64,000 bases of DNA from Volutella citrinella (GCA_034401135.1 JAWZSP010000008.1:3442765-3506764); one strand, 5' to 3'; shown: positions 46,556 to 58,510, counted from the stretch's first letter. Made by a program: numbers and translations. The notes: generated by a model from the letters alone, not told the origin.

Positions 46556-47597
46556 CTGATTGGGCCCGATACATACTGTCTAGAGTACAGTGTTTTAACA
46601 TGCGTCCTGGGCTGGGTATTTCCTGATAGAGTGATAATCGGGCTAAACAATGGCGACAAGTCTTCGAATACACCGGCTGGTACTCCCGTCGAGGCCGTAC
46701 AAACGGACAAACCCCCCAGCAGCGGCGCGTAAAACCTTTACCTTCGCCCAAGACGATCATTACGCCGCATACCATTCATCAATTAGATGAGCTTATGACA
46801 CCCCCGTGAAGCACGCATGATGAGATGCAATCCACAGTCCGAACCACGATGGGAGCAGAGCACGCTTGTGACTTGACCAAACTTCTGTCGCACTGGTCCT
46901 CCCTCTTCTGACTCTTGTTTCGTCGATAGATATTGCTGTTTCCCCATCTCACAAGTATGGTTTACTCCAGACCGCATATACCGTGGCCACATATGAGCAG
47001 GGTACGCATAAACAGCTAGGAACATCTCGTAGCCTTGGTATTTCGGGCACTGCTCGGAGCGGCATGTGGATATTGAATATGAGCATAGACAACGATCGGA
47101 CAAGTTATACACCTCCCAAATTCAGAGACGGCCCTACTCCCGCCGTTCATATATTCTTCTTCTGTGTAGCCTCCAGACGGATAGGGCTGAAGAAGAGAAA
47201 CCCAGACAGCCACAGCCGAGTTCAGAAAGACATCCTTCATATGCCTTTGCCTTGTCCCGTCCTGTCTCTAGCTGTGTTCTGGGCCCGCCTGCCAGAGCCA
47301 GGTCAATGCACCGTCGCATCAGAGTGTCGATTGGACGCCGCAGGGATAGACTCTTTTAACATCCGTAAGATTCAGTCATTAACGTAGAAGCTTTATGCAT
47401 TATACGGGTGGCATTGGGTTCTGGGATGCCTCCCTGGGTAGGTATTTCTTTTCCCTCGTGAGGCTGGGGCCTTGAGAAAGAGACCATTCCTCTGAAATAA
47501 AAGCTCCAATTTTCACTATCTATCGAACCCAGCACTCAGGTCCTAGTGACTTTAATGCTTATATTTACCGCTATAAGCGGCGACTCGTAAACTCCAA
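46556..47597. other. Intergenic region, no gene seen
   Basis: About 1.04 kb without recognisable genes, repeats or RNA. It separates the last protein-like remnants before the AT-rich block. Confidence 0.4.
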
Positions 47598-47919
47598 TCA
47601 ACCTTCCATTGCTAGAACACCCCGGTATCTCATCTTACCCTGACGAAGCTTCGCCATAGCCTCATTGATGCCGTGTTCAGTAAATGAGAAAGTCTCAATG
47701 ATCGGCTTTATTTTATAAAGCGCCGAAAAGCTGAGCATCTCGCGTTGGACTTTGGGTGCGGCAGGCAGACTTCCTTGGATCCGGATAGCGTTCATCAGAA
47801 TCTCCCCGTATGAGCATCGCAGCTCAGACGAATCCACAGTAATGGCGCTGATCACGCCACCTCGCCGAACCAGCGACAGAACTGCAGACCAGTCTGGTTG
47901 TCGAGCCCCGGTAGTAGAT
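47598..47919 (-). pseudogene. Zinc-type alcohol dehydrogenase, C-terminal fragment
   Basis: About 105 residues read as the end of a zinc-dependent (GroES-like) alcohol dehydrogenase: WSAVLSLVRRGGVISAI, the helix ILMNAIRIQGSL, then ALYKIKPIIETFSF and the terminal MAKLRQGKMRYRGVLAMEG. The zinc ligands and Rossmann glycine motif, which precede this part, are absent. The coding sequence ends abruptly at about 47920, where the DNA becomes almost pure A and T, so the 5' part was either displaced by the inserted repeat or lost. Confidence 0.72.
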
Positions 47920-48342
47920 AGTAATTAATATTTAGTATAAAATTAAAATATATTAATATAATATAGATTAGATAGTAATTAAAATCTAAGGTAGTTAATA
48001 ATTAATATTTCTTTATTATATAATAAAATATAAACTAGAAAAATAGTAAGTATAGTAAAAATAAGTATATAATTATAAATATATACTTTTTTTTTATTAT
48101 TATACTATTTTCTAAGCTTAATTATTAATTAATATATTAAAGTAATTATTAAAAGTTATATTATTAATAAGAATTACTTATTTATAATAATAAATCAGGC
48201 TTATTAAAAAGTATAGTAGTTATAATAGCTATAATATTAATTATTTAATAAATAAAAAAAGTTAAGCTTAAAAAAATAAAAAAATAAAAAGTAAAAAGAA
48301 ATATTAAAAATTTTTTTTAAATAAATATATTAATAACTTATT

Positions 48343-48812
48343 TATTAAAACCTGATATTAATATATTATATAAATAAATAAAGGACTTTATATATAGATT
48401 AGAATTATATAAAACTAAGTATAAAAAGAGACTTATTATTAAAAAATAAAGAATTAATTAAAAATAAATTAAAAAATAAAAGTAAATAGTCTTAAATTAA
48501 TAAACTTTATATAATAGTCCTAGGACTAAAGTAGTAAATATCTTAGTCTAAGTAAAAAATATAAATATATATATAGTTTTTTAAAAAAGTATATAGTTTT
48601 TTAAAAAAGTATATATTTAATATAAATAGCTTTTTAATTATTAATATAATTTAGTTATTTTAATTACTACTACTTAATAACTTTTAAATATTATTAAATA
48701 TAATAACTTATATTAGTTATTATTTAATAATATTACTTTATCTACTTTATTAATATAAACCTTAATACTTTTAATATTAGTTTATATAATTAAGACTTAC
48801 TTAATTATTATA
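48343..48812. repeat. LTR-like repeat, copy 1 (heavily mutated)
   Basis: About 470 bases that match copy 2 (49972-50429) nearly base for base at its start and in its last 190 bases, if C is read as T and G as A. The start TATTAAAACCTGATATTAAT corresponds to TGTCAGAACCTGACGCTAAT in copy 2, and both end in ATTATTATA. A 5' TG and an original 3' CA (now TA) would suit an LTR. Confidence 0.7.
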
Positions 48813-49971
48813 TTTAAAAAAGTTAAATTTAATATAATTATTAAATATAATTAATATTATAAAATAAATATAATAAAAACTAGTAAATACTATTTATAAA
48901 TATATATATACTAGTTAATACTATTATAACTTTTAATAAACTTAATAATACTATTTTTAATTTAATAATTCAAATTACTAATTATATATTTAAAGTAATT
49001 AATACTAGTCTTAACTATTTTAAATATAATACTATATATATAAAACTAATAACTAGTAGCTAAGCTTTTAAAATAAGTCTAATAATAATTATATAGCGGG
49101 TTAAACAGCTTTATCTAAGCTTTAGACAACTTAATAAATTATATTAATTAGCTATTTTAACCTATAGACTGTTTTCTTAGCTCTTATTATATTAATATAA
49201 CTAGCTAACTACAGCCTGTTTTATATATAAGATATAGTAAATATATATATAAAATATTAATATAATATTACTTTTAAAAACACTAGATAGTATATACTTA
49301 ATTTTAAGTAAATTACTTAGTACTAAGAATATATAAAACTAGTAAAATAATAAAATTATAAATATTAATTAAACTAATACTATTATAAAGTAGTACTTTA
49401 AGTAAAGATATATATAATTAATAATAATACTCTTAATAGTCTGCCTTTTTAAATATCTAATCTAATACTAATAATATTATTAATATAAATATATTAATAC
49501 AAAGTATTTTCTATATTATATAAAATTGTTAGTAATAACTGCTTTTTAACTAATAAGACTACTAGTATATAATTGAGTGTGGCCTCGTGTTTAATAACTA
49601 AGTAAGGCCTTTTATCTACTATAATAACAAAAATCGCTTTTAATAAAGACTTCCCTAGGATCCTTAATACCAAAACAAACAAGTTAGATAAGCTAAAAGC
49701 TCGTAGCTACTCAAGTAAGCAGCACTATTATATAAGTAGATAGACCTCCTATATAGAACAAAAGGGAGTTATTCAGGACGGCATTATAATTAACACATTG
49801 CTAGACACTGTTACCTAGGCAATAAGGACATTAGAGTCTTATTATTACCTATCAAAGCTCTGCCTACGTTTCTTACCTACTATATCCCCTTCCTCAGGGA
49901 ACTAAGCCTTAATATAGAAAGTAGGCCTCAGTCGACTTTACAGGATTAGTACAGAATATAAAAGCAGCTCA

Positions 49972-50429
49972 TGTCAGAACCTGACGCTAATACACCGTGC
50001 CTATGCAGGGCACACAGAACAGAAAAACCTAGACAGTAAAACCGTGCCCAATCAACAGCAGATCACCAGGATCACACTATAATCCTCATGATCCCCGCCT
50101 AACGGACCAATCAGGGTTAGATCACTTAGAGCGCTATTATAATCCCAGTAATCTAAAGTAAACAAAGGACAAGCAGTAGGCTATATAATAAAGAATTAAT
50201 TACTATATAGATTAATAAAGAGTGCATATCTAATATAAGCAGCTCTTCAGCTATCAATATAACTTAGTTACCTTAATTACTACTACCTAGCAACTTTTAA
50301 TTATTACTAAATATAACAGCGACCTATATCAGTCACTGCTTAGTAGTACTACCCTATCTGCTCTACTAATATAAACCCCTAGTACTTTTAGTACAGGTTT
50401 ATATAGTTAGGACTACTCTAATTATTATA
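49972..50429. repeat. LTR-like repeat, copy 2 (lightly mutated)
   Basis: About 458 bases starting TGTCAGAACCTGACGC and ending ATTATTATA, the counterpart of copy 1. It lies in the same orientation 1.16 kb downstream. A TATATAATAAAG element near its middle could be its promoter or polyadenylation region. No matching target-site duplication could be identified. Confidence 0.65.
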
Positions 50430-50599
50430 GCTCAGTTGATTATACGGGTCATAATGCCGGACCAATGTCAAAGGGGAATCAAGGGTTTAAGATTTATAAG
50501 ATTAAACATTACTATCGCCATTAAGTAGCATTGACTCTAATACTAAAACAGTACATGTATAGTATCTCGGCGTGGCAGCATTGAGTTCCAGCTAGCCTC

Positions 50600-51400
50600 C
50601 TAATACATCCCGCCTGACAGAATGCTCCTGTTGAGCCTCGGACCGTTTCAAAGAGCGATGGTCAAGCGTTAGGCTTATTTCAGTGGCGGGGGATACGAGT
50701 TCAAGTCACAGGTACCGTCGCAGGCAAAGGTAAAGACATTCGTATATATTTTGAGGGGAATCCTGCTGATGCATATTGTAGACCCCTAGTACACGCGGCG
50801 CGTAAAGACTTCCTGGATAATCTAACCCGCCTGGCCAAAGATCTTATAGCAGGCTATATCGTTGAATATATAGACTTAAACTATGGAATTGCTAGTAAGG
50901 CAGTATAGTAGGCAGTTGAGGAGGAAAAGAGGATAGGGTTAAGGGTAAAAAAAATATATATATTTATATAAGCTAGGCTAGAATCTTACACTTAGGTGTA
51001 AGCCAGGCAGGCTGCTTCTAAGAGGCACTTAGAATCTTATACCTAGGTATGAGCTAGGCAGGCTGCTTTTAAGAGGTACCTAGAATCTCGTACCTAGGTG
51101 TAAGTTAGGCAGGCTGCTTTTAAGAGGCACCTAGAATCTTGTACCTAGGTGTAAGCTAGGCAGGCTGCTTCTAAAAGGCACCTAGAATCTCGCACCTAAG
51201 TATAAGCTAGGCAGGCTGCTTCTAAGAGGCACTTAGAATCTCACACCTAGGTGTAAGCTAGGCAGGCTGTTTCTAAGAGGCACCTAGAATCTTGCACCTA
51301 GGTGTGAGCTAGGCAGGCTGCTTCTGAGAGGTACTTAGAATCTTATACCTAAGTATAAGCTAGGCTACTACTTAGTTATATACTTTACTATAAGGATATT
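50600..51400 (+). pseudogene. Decayed coding region ending in 17-residue repeats
   Basis: A single frame runs from about 50600 into the repeat array at 50972. Before the array it reads as plausible protein, for example FQWRGIRVQVTGTVAGKGKD, IYFEGNPADAYCRPLVHAAR and LIAGYIVEYIDLNYGIASKA, broken only by TAG/TAA where CAG/CAA fits. The array then encodes nearly eight copies of a charged unit of the form ARQAASKRHLESRTQVQ, likely a coiled coil. I do not recognise the family. It was probably a protein of the mobile element or a host gene caught in RIP. Confidence 0.5.
50972..51366 (+). repeat. 51-bp tandem repeat, about 7.7 copies
   Basis: The unit is 51 bases (for example equivalent positions 51003 and 51054). 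It contains the palindrome CACCTAGGTG in several copies. The period is a multiple of three and the array stays in the frame of the upstream coding relic. It is not a CRISPR array: units are contiguous, without spacers. Confidence 0.9.
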
Positions 51401-51829
51401 ATAATACCCCCTTAATATAAGGGCTATTTTATAAATACTTAAGTAAATATAATAGGAATTCTACTATAACTCTATATAGGTTATAATTATAATAAGATAA
51501 AATAGTAGGGAATTAATAGAAGGAGGTATTACTACTTACTAATAAGAAAAATAAGGGAAAGGTAGAAAAGAAACTAAGAGGGCTGTACTAAGGAGAGGGC
51601 TGCTTTATTATACTCCTAGCCGGGCTAATATAACAGGATGTATCCTAGATGCGCGACCTTAGCTAGAGGCTTAGTAAGTGGCTAATAAGAATGTATAGGC
51701 TGTGTTAAGGTGAATTATGGTGCGTCTTATATAACCTTAGCGGGTTGCTTTTTCTACCTTTAACCTAGCTGGCCTAGCTTCTCCTACTGACTAACTAGGC
51801 TTATATATAATTTATAACTCCTTTCTCTC

Positions 51830-53235
51830 TTATCTACTAGAAAATAATAGCTTAGGTCTATCTAGAAAGTAGAATTATTATAGTAGATTGAGCTAATATC
51901 CTAGGCTATTTACTATTATAAAGCGAAAACTACTTAATACTATCTATATAATCCCTCTTAACCTAGCTAGAGTGCTTAGAGCTTAAGGCAAGCTAGATAG
52001 TACTATAGAAATATATAGCCGCTCACTTAGACAAGGAACTACCCTATACTACTCCTAAAAGAAAGAAGTAGATATAATTAACTAGGTATACCTAGCGCCC
52101 TAAGTCTATTAAGTAGGCTAAGTAAGCTGAACTAACTATTAAAGATATCGCTTCTATCTGCAACCAGGCTAAGCCCTTCTGCCTAACTATAGCTGTCATA
52201 CTTATTAAAGTCCTATTAGGCCTCTAGATAATAGGAAAGAACTGGTAAGTTAACCTTAGATATGTATAGAAGCTGTATAGTGCTTTCTAGAAGGCAGGCC
52301 TAAAGCGGTAAATAAGGGAGAACTAGATTCTACTATTAGTAAGCTAGCAGGATATAGATATAATAATCGCAAGGCATAGGGAGCAGGAGAAAGAGGCCCT
52401 TTCTAAGAATAGAGGGCCCTATGATTTCTCTTTATAAGTAGACGTTAATAGCGATACTAAGGTTGAGATAATAGCTAGTTAGTATAAAGTTAAGGCTTTA
52501 AAGGTATATATCTAGGAGGCTGATCTACCTTAAACTAAGCTTTAGTAGGAATATGACTTTTATAATCAAGGTAAGGCCCTCTGCCTTCTTTTTTCCTGTA
52601 TTTACTTATCTCCCTTATAAAGCTGCTAAAAAGTAGATAGGCGGCCTTGGGCTTTAGAATTACTAAGATAGCTAGCTAACTATTAGAGGGTTAGTATTCT
52701 AGATATACTGCCCTCCTATCTAAACCTGCAGCTCTAAGTTAACTGCTTTAAGCCGATATTAATAGACAGCCACGGCTAGATTTGGTTGTAAATTATTACT
52801 GCCTCTGCTATTAATTGATAATTAATAGAGAAGATAAGGGCTGAGAAGCTATAAGAGGAGGTTATAAATATCCTGCAGCTTAGTAATAATACCTGATTTC
52901 CTATTAATTACTTTATCTCTATCTAGAAGAATAAGTGATAGAAAGAGATAATAATATAATAGTACAGGATGTATATAGGCTAAGATATGTTTAGGATCTT
53001 AATATAGGACTAGATAATCTAAAATAGAATAGATAATATAAGTTATTAACTAGGCTACTAAACCAGGCCGATATATACTAGCAGGTGTAGATATAGGGGT
53101 AGCTATAGATATATAATTACTACTTACTTACCCAATCCTAGCCTCCTCCTCTTTACAAGCTCTGAAAGAAAAGCAGAGAAAGAAAGGCTGACTGTAATAA
53201 ATCTAACAGTACTGGTTCCTTTTTTTTAATATTAT
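51830..53235 (+). pseudogene. Second RIP-decayed coding region
   Basis: Long stretches are open in one frame if TAG/TAA are read as decayed CAG/CAA. Visible pieces include AAHLDKELPYTTPKRKK, the charged IARHREQEKEALSKNRGP and DFSLQVDVNSDTKVEI, and, after a gap around 52580-52730, CFKPILIDSHGQ and a Lys/Glu-rich tail ending near 53230. The pieces look like one or two large proteins. No catalytic motif of a known transposase family could be made out. It ends where the AT-rich block ends. Confidence 0.45.
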
Positions 53236-53240
53236 ATTGA

Positions 53241-53571
53241 ACACTCTGGAGTAGCTATCCTTAGGCGCTAGCAAGGTGATATCTAGAGCAGACTGGGAGA
53301 CTCTAGCCGCAGGCCTCCCTCAGGGGCGGACGGCAAAGCAGGTAGCCGACCTGTTCTATCCCGACCACGGGCCTAACGAGGCCTTAAGTGTGGAAACCCA
53401 GGTCAGGGTTAGGCCGACCTTAGGAAATCGAGGGGTACACTTTTTTTGAAAAATAGAAAATAAACCTTATAGCGATTTAAACTGATTTATTTCTTAATTT
53501 CTACCTCTTCCCTTTTTTTCATATCTATTTTTGCTAATTAGTTATCGATTTTTAAAGATCGTAGGGTATTA
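53241..53571. other. Transition from RIP block to GC-normal telomere-proximal DNA
   Basis: About 330 bases. The left part (53240-53440) is GC-normal and without decay; the right part is T-rich. No gene is seen. It is the probable distal promoter of the large AT-hook gene. Confidence 0.4.
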
Positions 53572-53718
53572 GTGGGTCTCACGCAAAAACATCATTGGCC
53601 CTGAGACTGGGCCGGTGGGTCTCACGCAAAAATCACCATTGGCCCTGCGACTGGGCCGGTGGGTCTCACGCAAAAATCACCATTGGCCCTGAGACTGGGC
53701 CGGTGGTCTCACGCAATA
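53572..53718 (+). repeat. 43/44-bp tandem repeat, about 3.4 copies, hairpin-forming
   Basis: Units start at 53572, 53615, 53659 and 53703 with the common head GTGGGTCTCACGC. Each full unit contains the inverted repeat GGCCC-TGAGACT-GGGCC, and its TGAGAC is also complementary to GTCTCA at the head. The array ends 68 bases before the ATG of the large gene, so it lies in its promoter or 5' leader. Confidence 0.88.
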
Positions 53719-53785
53719 ACAACTCGACCTGGGCATACCCAAACAACGTAAAACAAACAGAGCTTTTTAATAAAGACCTATTATT

Positions 53786-56700
53786 ATGCCGGCTCACGCT
53801 ACAATCCCTTCTATACCTAGGCGCCGAGGTAGACCAAAATTAGATTTAACCGAAGAACAGCGAGCAGAACGACGACGCGCACTCGAGAGAGCGCGATCCT
53901 ATCGTCACTATCACCAGCAACAAGCACGAGCCATCGCGCCGACCGAGACGCGCGCAGGCATTCACCACAACGCGCCTCACCTACCAGCACTGCCGTCTAC
54001 CACTGATCCAGTCATCGGTCTGCATATAGAACCGAATATCTCGATCCCTGTGCCGGCTGAAGAGCCGCCCTCCCCTCGGCCCGTGGCAGAACCACCTCGC
54101 GACCAGCAAGACGCGCTGCAGCATGGTCGACCCGTCTGGAACCCGGTCGAGAATACAAGGGCGATCCAATCGACACAAGACGACAGTCAAGATCGCAATC
54201 GCCTTTTCGAGAACTCTCGTACCCAACTCGAGATCGTGTCTAAAGGCGGCGATGCAGCAGATGCCGTCGTGCTGGAAAGCCAGGCGAATGCCGACCAAAA
54301 CAATACTCGAGACGAGGAGCTGCGGTCACTAACCGATACGGTTGATCAACTGCTTATCAGTCCACACAATGGATCACGTTCGGGTTGGTTAAGCATCGTG
54401 CTTATATAAGAAAGGTCCCCACAGGCTGACCCTATGCACATAGACGGAGGCAATCGGTCCCAGGCCTCCAGCAGTAGTGTGGGTGCATTGAGTGACCCAG
54501 TACTGGGCTGGAGCCCGCAGTCGGCGCCTTCGGCTCAAGGAACAGCGCGTTCGGGGGCGAGTGCAGGCACGCAAACGCCTCGGCAGTCCCGCCAGCAGAC
54601 CGAGCAGCCGCCGTCGTCGTCAGGTCGGCGGTCGGGGTCCCATACGCTTGATGCCTGGATAAAGCCCTCCCAAAGCTCGCCCACCGCCGCGGCTACCATG
54701 GCCCGGGATCATCATCAAGGTAGAGAGACGTTGAGCGTGTCTGGGATCATCAGCCCTACGGTCGAACCGGGCGCAGCCAGGCTCAACACAATCGTCAGCT
54801 CCAACGCGACCAGCCCGAGTATAACAGAACGAAGAAGCGAGGCGGTGGAGGAGCCAATGCCGGAAGATCCTGCTGTACTCTTATTCCGAGAGTGGACCGG
54901 CGAGGTAGGCTGCACGCGCCGGGAGCATGAAGACGGCCACCAGTCGCAGTTGAACAAGGCCACGGAGGCACTCGGGGCGGAACCGAGCTGCGCATCGCTG
55001 CTTGATGTAGCCAAGAGGCTCGAGGGTCGGGTATCTAACAGCAATGGGCGTGAGGATCGGTTGCCAGTCGTCCTCGACCCAGCACAAGACCTCTTACGGC
55101 CAGGGTACCGCAACGCAACGCTGGGGACGGCACCGACACGGCATAGCAGCTCCTGTAAGGCAGCCATGGAGGGGCTTACAGACCATGAGCCGTCGCCGCC
55201 CTATCTGTGCATGCACTCGCACTACGGCGAGCAGCAGGGCGAGCAGAGCGCTATACAGTCGACGTACGATGTCGACAGCCTCTGCAGCTTCCCCGTGTCG
55301 CTCGCGGTCGCGCAGATGGGGATCCAGTGGTATACACAGCCGCACGTTGTACTGAACCTGGTCGAGAACGTGCACCTCAGCATCCCGGTGCCGGAGTCGG
55401 TGCAGGGACCCGACGGTATTAAGGCGCAGCCCCTGCACAACATACCAAACTACTGCTTCGGGCGCGTGGTCGGCCTCGTCGACACCTTCATCTGGGTCTT
55501 CTTCCCCGCGCTATTCCGAACGCCCGTAACGGAGCCGTACAGCCAGACGGCGATCCGCCGAGACGTCTTTGTGTGCTGGTACGAGGAGGTGGTGATGCCG
55601 GCTATGCAGGCCGCGATCGACGACAACAACATCCTCCAGTACATCCCCAAGACGCACGCGATCGCTACGTCAGACAGCAGCGCACCTCGGGAAGCACTTG
55701 CAGCAGGCGAGGTGAAGCCAGCAGAGCAGGCCGAGATGGAAGACGATTTCGGGGCAGCCGGCAAGAAGAGGAGCCAGCCGGGTGCCGGGAACTCGGGGGC
55801 ACGGCGCAAGCACTTCTATATCACCCTGCAGCCGCAATACCTCGACGCTCTGTGGTGCGGGATCCAGTATAGGGCGGCGGCCTACAGTGAGTTTGAGGGT
55901 GTGCGGCTGTACATGGCCGCAAAGAACACCAAGCTGGCCTGGATGCAGCCGAGGTTAGATGTAATGCTGGAGAAGTGGCAGCGGCACTGGGTCCAGGCCG
56001 TGGACGAGACATACCTCAAGCCAGAATCAACCTATATCGACATCGGGCGCCAGTGCACGCCGGCAGAGAAGGGTCCGCAGGGCAGGGTCTTGCTATGGCG
56101 GCGATGCTGCTTGGACAAGGCATGGCGGCGGCGCCTGCAGTGGAGCCGTATACAGGACCGGCGGTGCATCAGCGAGGATGTCAAGGGCCGCAAAGCCCCA
56201 ATCACGAGGACGACGTATCCCTTTGTGACGCTCCGCGACGCTTGGGGCATGACGGTAACGCCGCGACCGGGGAGCTGGGAGATGGAGAACGGGCTCGTGT
56301 ATAGTCAGTTCTACGACCTCATCAAGGTGCCGTTCGACGCGGCCAAGCAGTATCCCTTCCAGAACAGGCACACAGAGAGCATGTCGCTTGACCCGTCGTA
56401 TCTCCGCGACCAGAATAACTCGACGAAAGGGATCCACGCACACCAGTCGCGGGTGCAATGCGCATACCGACTCAGCAAGCTACGCATCCATCGGAACATC
56501 CCGACCTGCGCAGATGACCCGCCGATCCAAGAGCTACCCGAGCATCAGTTCACGTACGGCATCCGGTCGGAGGACAGGGTGTCTCTCGCACTGCTGCGGC
56601 GTATCACAGAACTGTTCCGAGCGGACCCGCCACTAGAACAACCCGAGGGTCTGGGGTCCGAGGGCATCGTGGACAGGCCCTTCTTCTCAATACCGTCTGC

Positions 56701-58510
56701 TACCATGGCACGATTTCTTCGAGCGAGCGTTAATCGGTATTGCTTCCTGTTCGAGCACATCAAGTCCCAGACAGGGTTAAAGTACTCACTTCCCGAGACG
56801 ATCACCATGGCCGTGGCGCTCCGCGGACTTCGCTTCAGCTACGACTCGTCATTGATCGGCAGTGAGAGTGTGCTGTGGAGCGACAGGTGGGAGTCAACAC
56901 GGCGCACTCGTACGCAAGAGGGGGGCACCGAAGAGACAAAGACGCAGCGGGAAGGTCTGGGTCTGGGCAAAACCTCGAAGCTGCATGGATTTGGCTGGTG
57001 GCTGCCGGGGAAGTTTGACTGGAACATCTGGCGATTCCACTCGGAAGTGGGGGATCGACTGGCCGTCGGAAACGATCTGCTCCGTCAGGACTACAAACGG
57101 CAGTGGCAAGTGCTCAAGGACATCCGGGATGTCCACGTACGTATGTGGCAGGCCCAGAGCTGGGTCGGCCGATTCCAGGTAATGGAGAACGCGGCAGCTA
57201 AAAGGGTATGGCTCGAGTATCTCCATTCGACCGTTATCGAGCTCTTCCAACGCGATGTCTGGCGCGTGGCCCTTAAGAGCACAAAATGGAAGACGGGCTC
57301 CGACGTCACAGATGAGGCCGCCAGTCGCTATCCCGACTCCGATGCGCCCAACCTTTGCTACGATGGACTCTGTGATCTATTCCATGACCGGATGAGCGAT
57401 ACCAGCCACACTTGGCCTCACTTGATTACCGGGAATAAGCTACGATCGACGGAGGTGATGGACTTGTTTCACGATCTGTTCTCCCACAGCAGTTCGCATA
57501 CAGCCCTAGGAGAGCGGAAAGGGTGGTATTCACTCCCTTTTCGGATTGCAGCACGGCGCAGTATCGAACTTATCACATTCTACTTTGGTCTCGTAGAGGC
57601 CCAACGATGGTATAAGGACCTCAGTCGATTAGTCTTCCTCACTCACTGGATCTTGCCTTGGCCATCATCTACAGAGCTTATCGGCACCACGAAGGAAAAT
57701 AAGCAGAAGGACTTGAAGCGGCGGCTGATGTGGGCATCGATCATCTATATCGAGCCGACTAGCACGTCTCTGGGTTTTCCCAATCCTACCGTAGCACCGC
57801 GTAAGCTCGAGGACCCAGACGTGCGCATCTCTGTACAAAGCAGCCTTTCACGGGTACTGGCACCTTTATGCCGCCAGCGATTTGGCGGTTCAGGTTGGAA
57901 AGACGACGAGGACAACACAAACAGCCAGTTTCATTGGTCGACGCGCGACTTGCTTTTGAGCTCGAATCAGACAGTGCATATAGACGCATTGCGGCTGGGT
58001 CGTGCTGTAGAGCCGTACAACAATGGCAGCTTGTTTCCCGTCGTCGAAGGTGGCCGACCGCCGCAGCTTCGTCTGGTCAGCGCCATACGCAAGAAGACTC
58101 TGGACGAGCTTGAGGCTGTATTCAACAAGACGCTGGAGGCAGATCAGGCTAGGCGGCAGCGTAAGATCAGCATGGCGCGGTCCAGCCAAGCAGTCTACAC
58201 GTCTTCCCCCACGGCATCCTTCCCGTCTCGCCACTCGGTGGCCGTGGCAAGCGAGTCAACGGTATCTCGAGCTGGATCTACCGGATTTTCACAAGGATCT
58301 ATTTGTTTGGAAGAAATTCGAGAACAGCGTCGATTGGTGTTAGAGAAGCTATTAGAGGAGGAGGATGAAGATGCCTCTAATACATCGGACGGGACCGAGG
58401 GGACAGCCTTCACCATACAGACTATGGACAGCACGGGCTCGTGGCGGCCGCAGAAACGGCTAAGGAAGCAAGTCAAGCAGGAACGGGAAGAAAAGAAAAG
58501 AAACGCCTGA
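53786..58510 (+). CDS. Very large AT-hook protein of unknown function
   Basis: Exons 53786-54383 and 54444-58510 give 1,554 residues. The two long frames are in the same register and are separated by one TAA. A 60-nt intron (donor GTTGGT, branch GCTGAC, acceptor CATAG) removes it without changing the frame; the alternative is two separate ORFs, the second starting at 54434. The N-terminus has an AT-hook (RRRGRPK, residues 12-18) followed by a basic helix (EEQRAERRRALERARSYRHY), so DNA binding is likely. Residues 80-400 are low-complexity. Residues about 430-1450 look globular and rich in Trp, Tyr and Arg, with stretches such as LLWRRCCLDKAWRRRLQWSR, WWLPGKFDWNIWRFHSEVGD and WYSLPFRIAARRSIELITFY. 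The C-terminus is charged and basic. I recognise no known catalytic domain; it is not a RecQ-like telomere-linked helicase. Codon use looks normal, with no RIP damage. Confidence 0.7.

Larger units (their letters stand above)
47920..53240. mobile_element. AT-rich, RIP-mutated repeat block
   Basis: Composition falls sharply at about 47920 and recovers at about 53240. The first 2 kb are nearly pure A/T with TA-rich words; the rest is milder. Reading frames inside are broken almost only by TAA, TAG and TGA at places where CAA, CAG or CGA would fit, the expected trace of RIP (C-to-T on either strand). The block contains two LTR-like copies and at least two coding relics. No intact transposase or reverse transcriptase was found, so the elements cannot be classed with confidence. 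A minus-strand frame at 49494-49682 is also open but unassigned. Confidence 0.8.

Noticed and set aside
50972..51366. Regular repeat array that could be mistaken for CRISPR
   Set aside because: The 51-bp units are contiguous, with no unique spacers, in a eukaryotic chromosome; they are a coding minisatellite in decay.
53595..53843. 82-codon frame across the 43/44-bp repeats
   Set aside because: It only translates the tandem repeat and overlaps the start of the large gene in another frame.
53786..58510. Starship captain recombinase or telomere-linked helicase
   Set aside because: No tyrosine-recombinase R-H-R-Y pattern and no Walker A/DEAH helicase motifs could be seen in the large protein.
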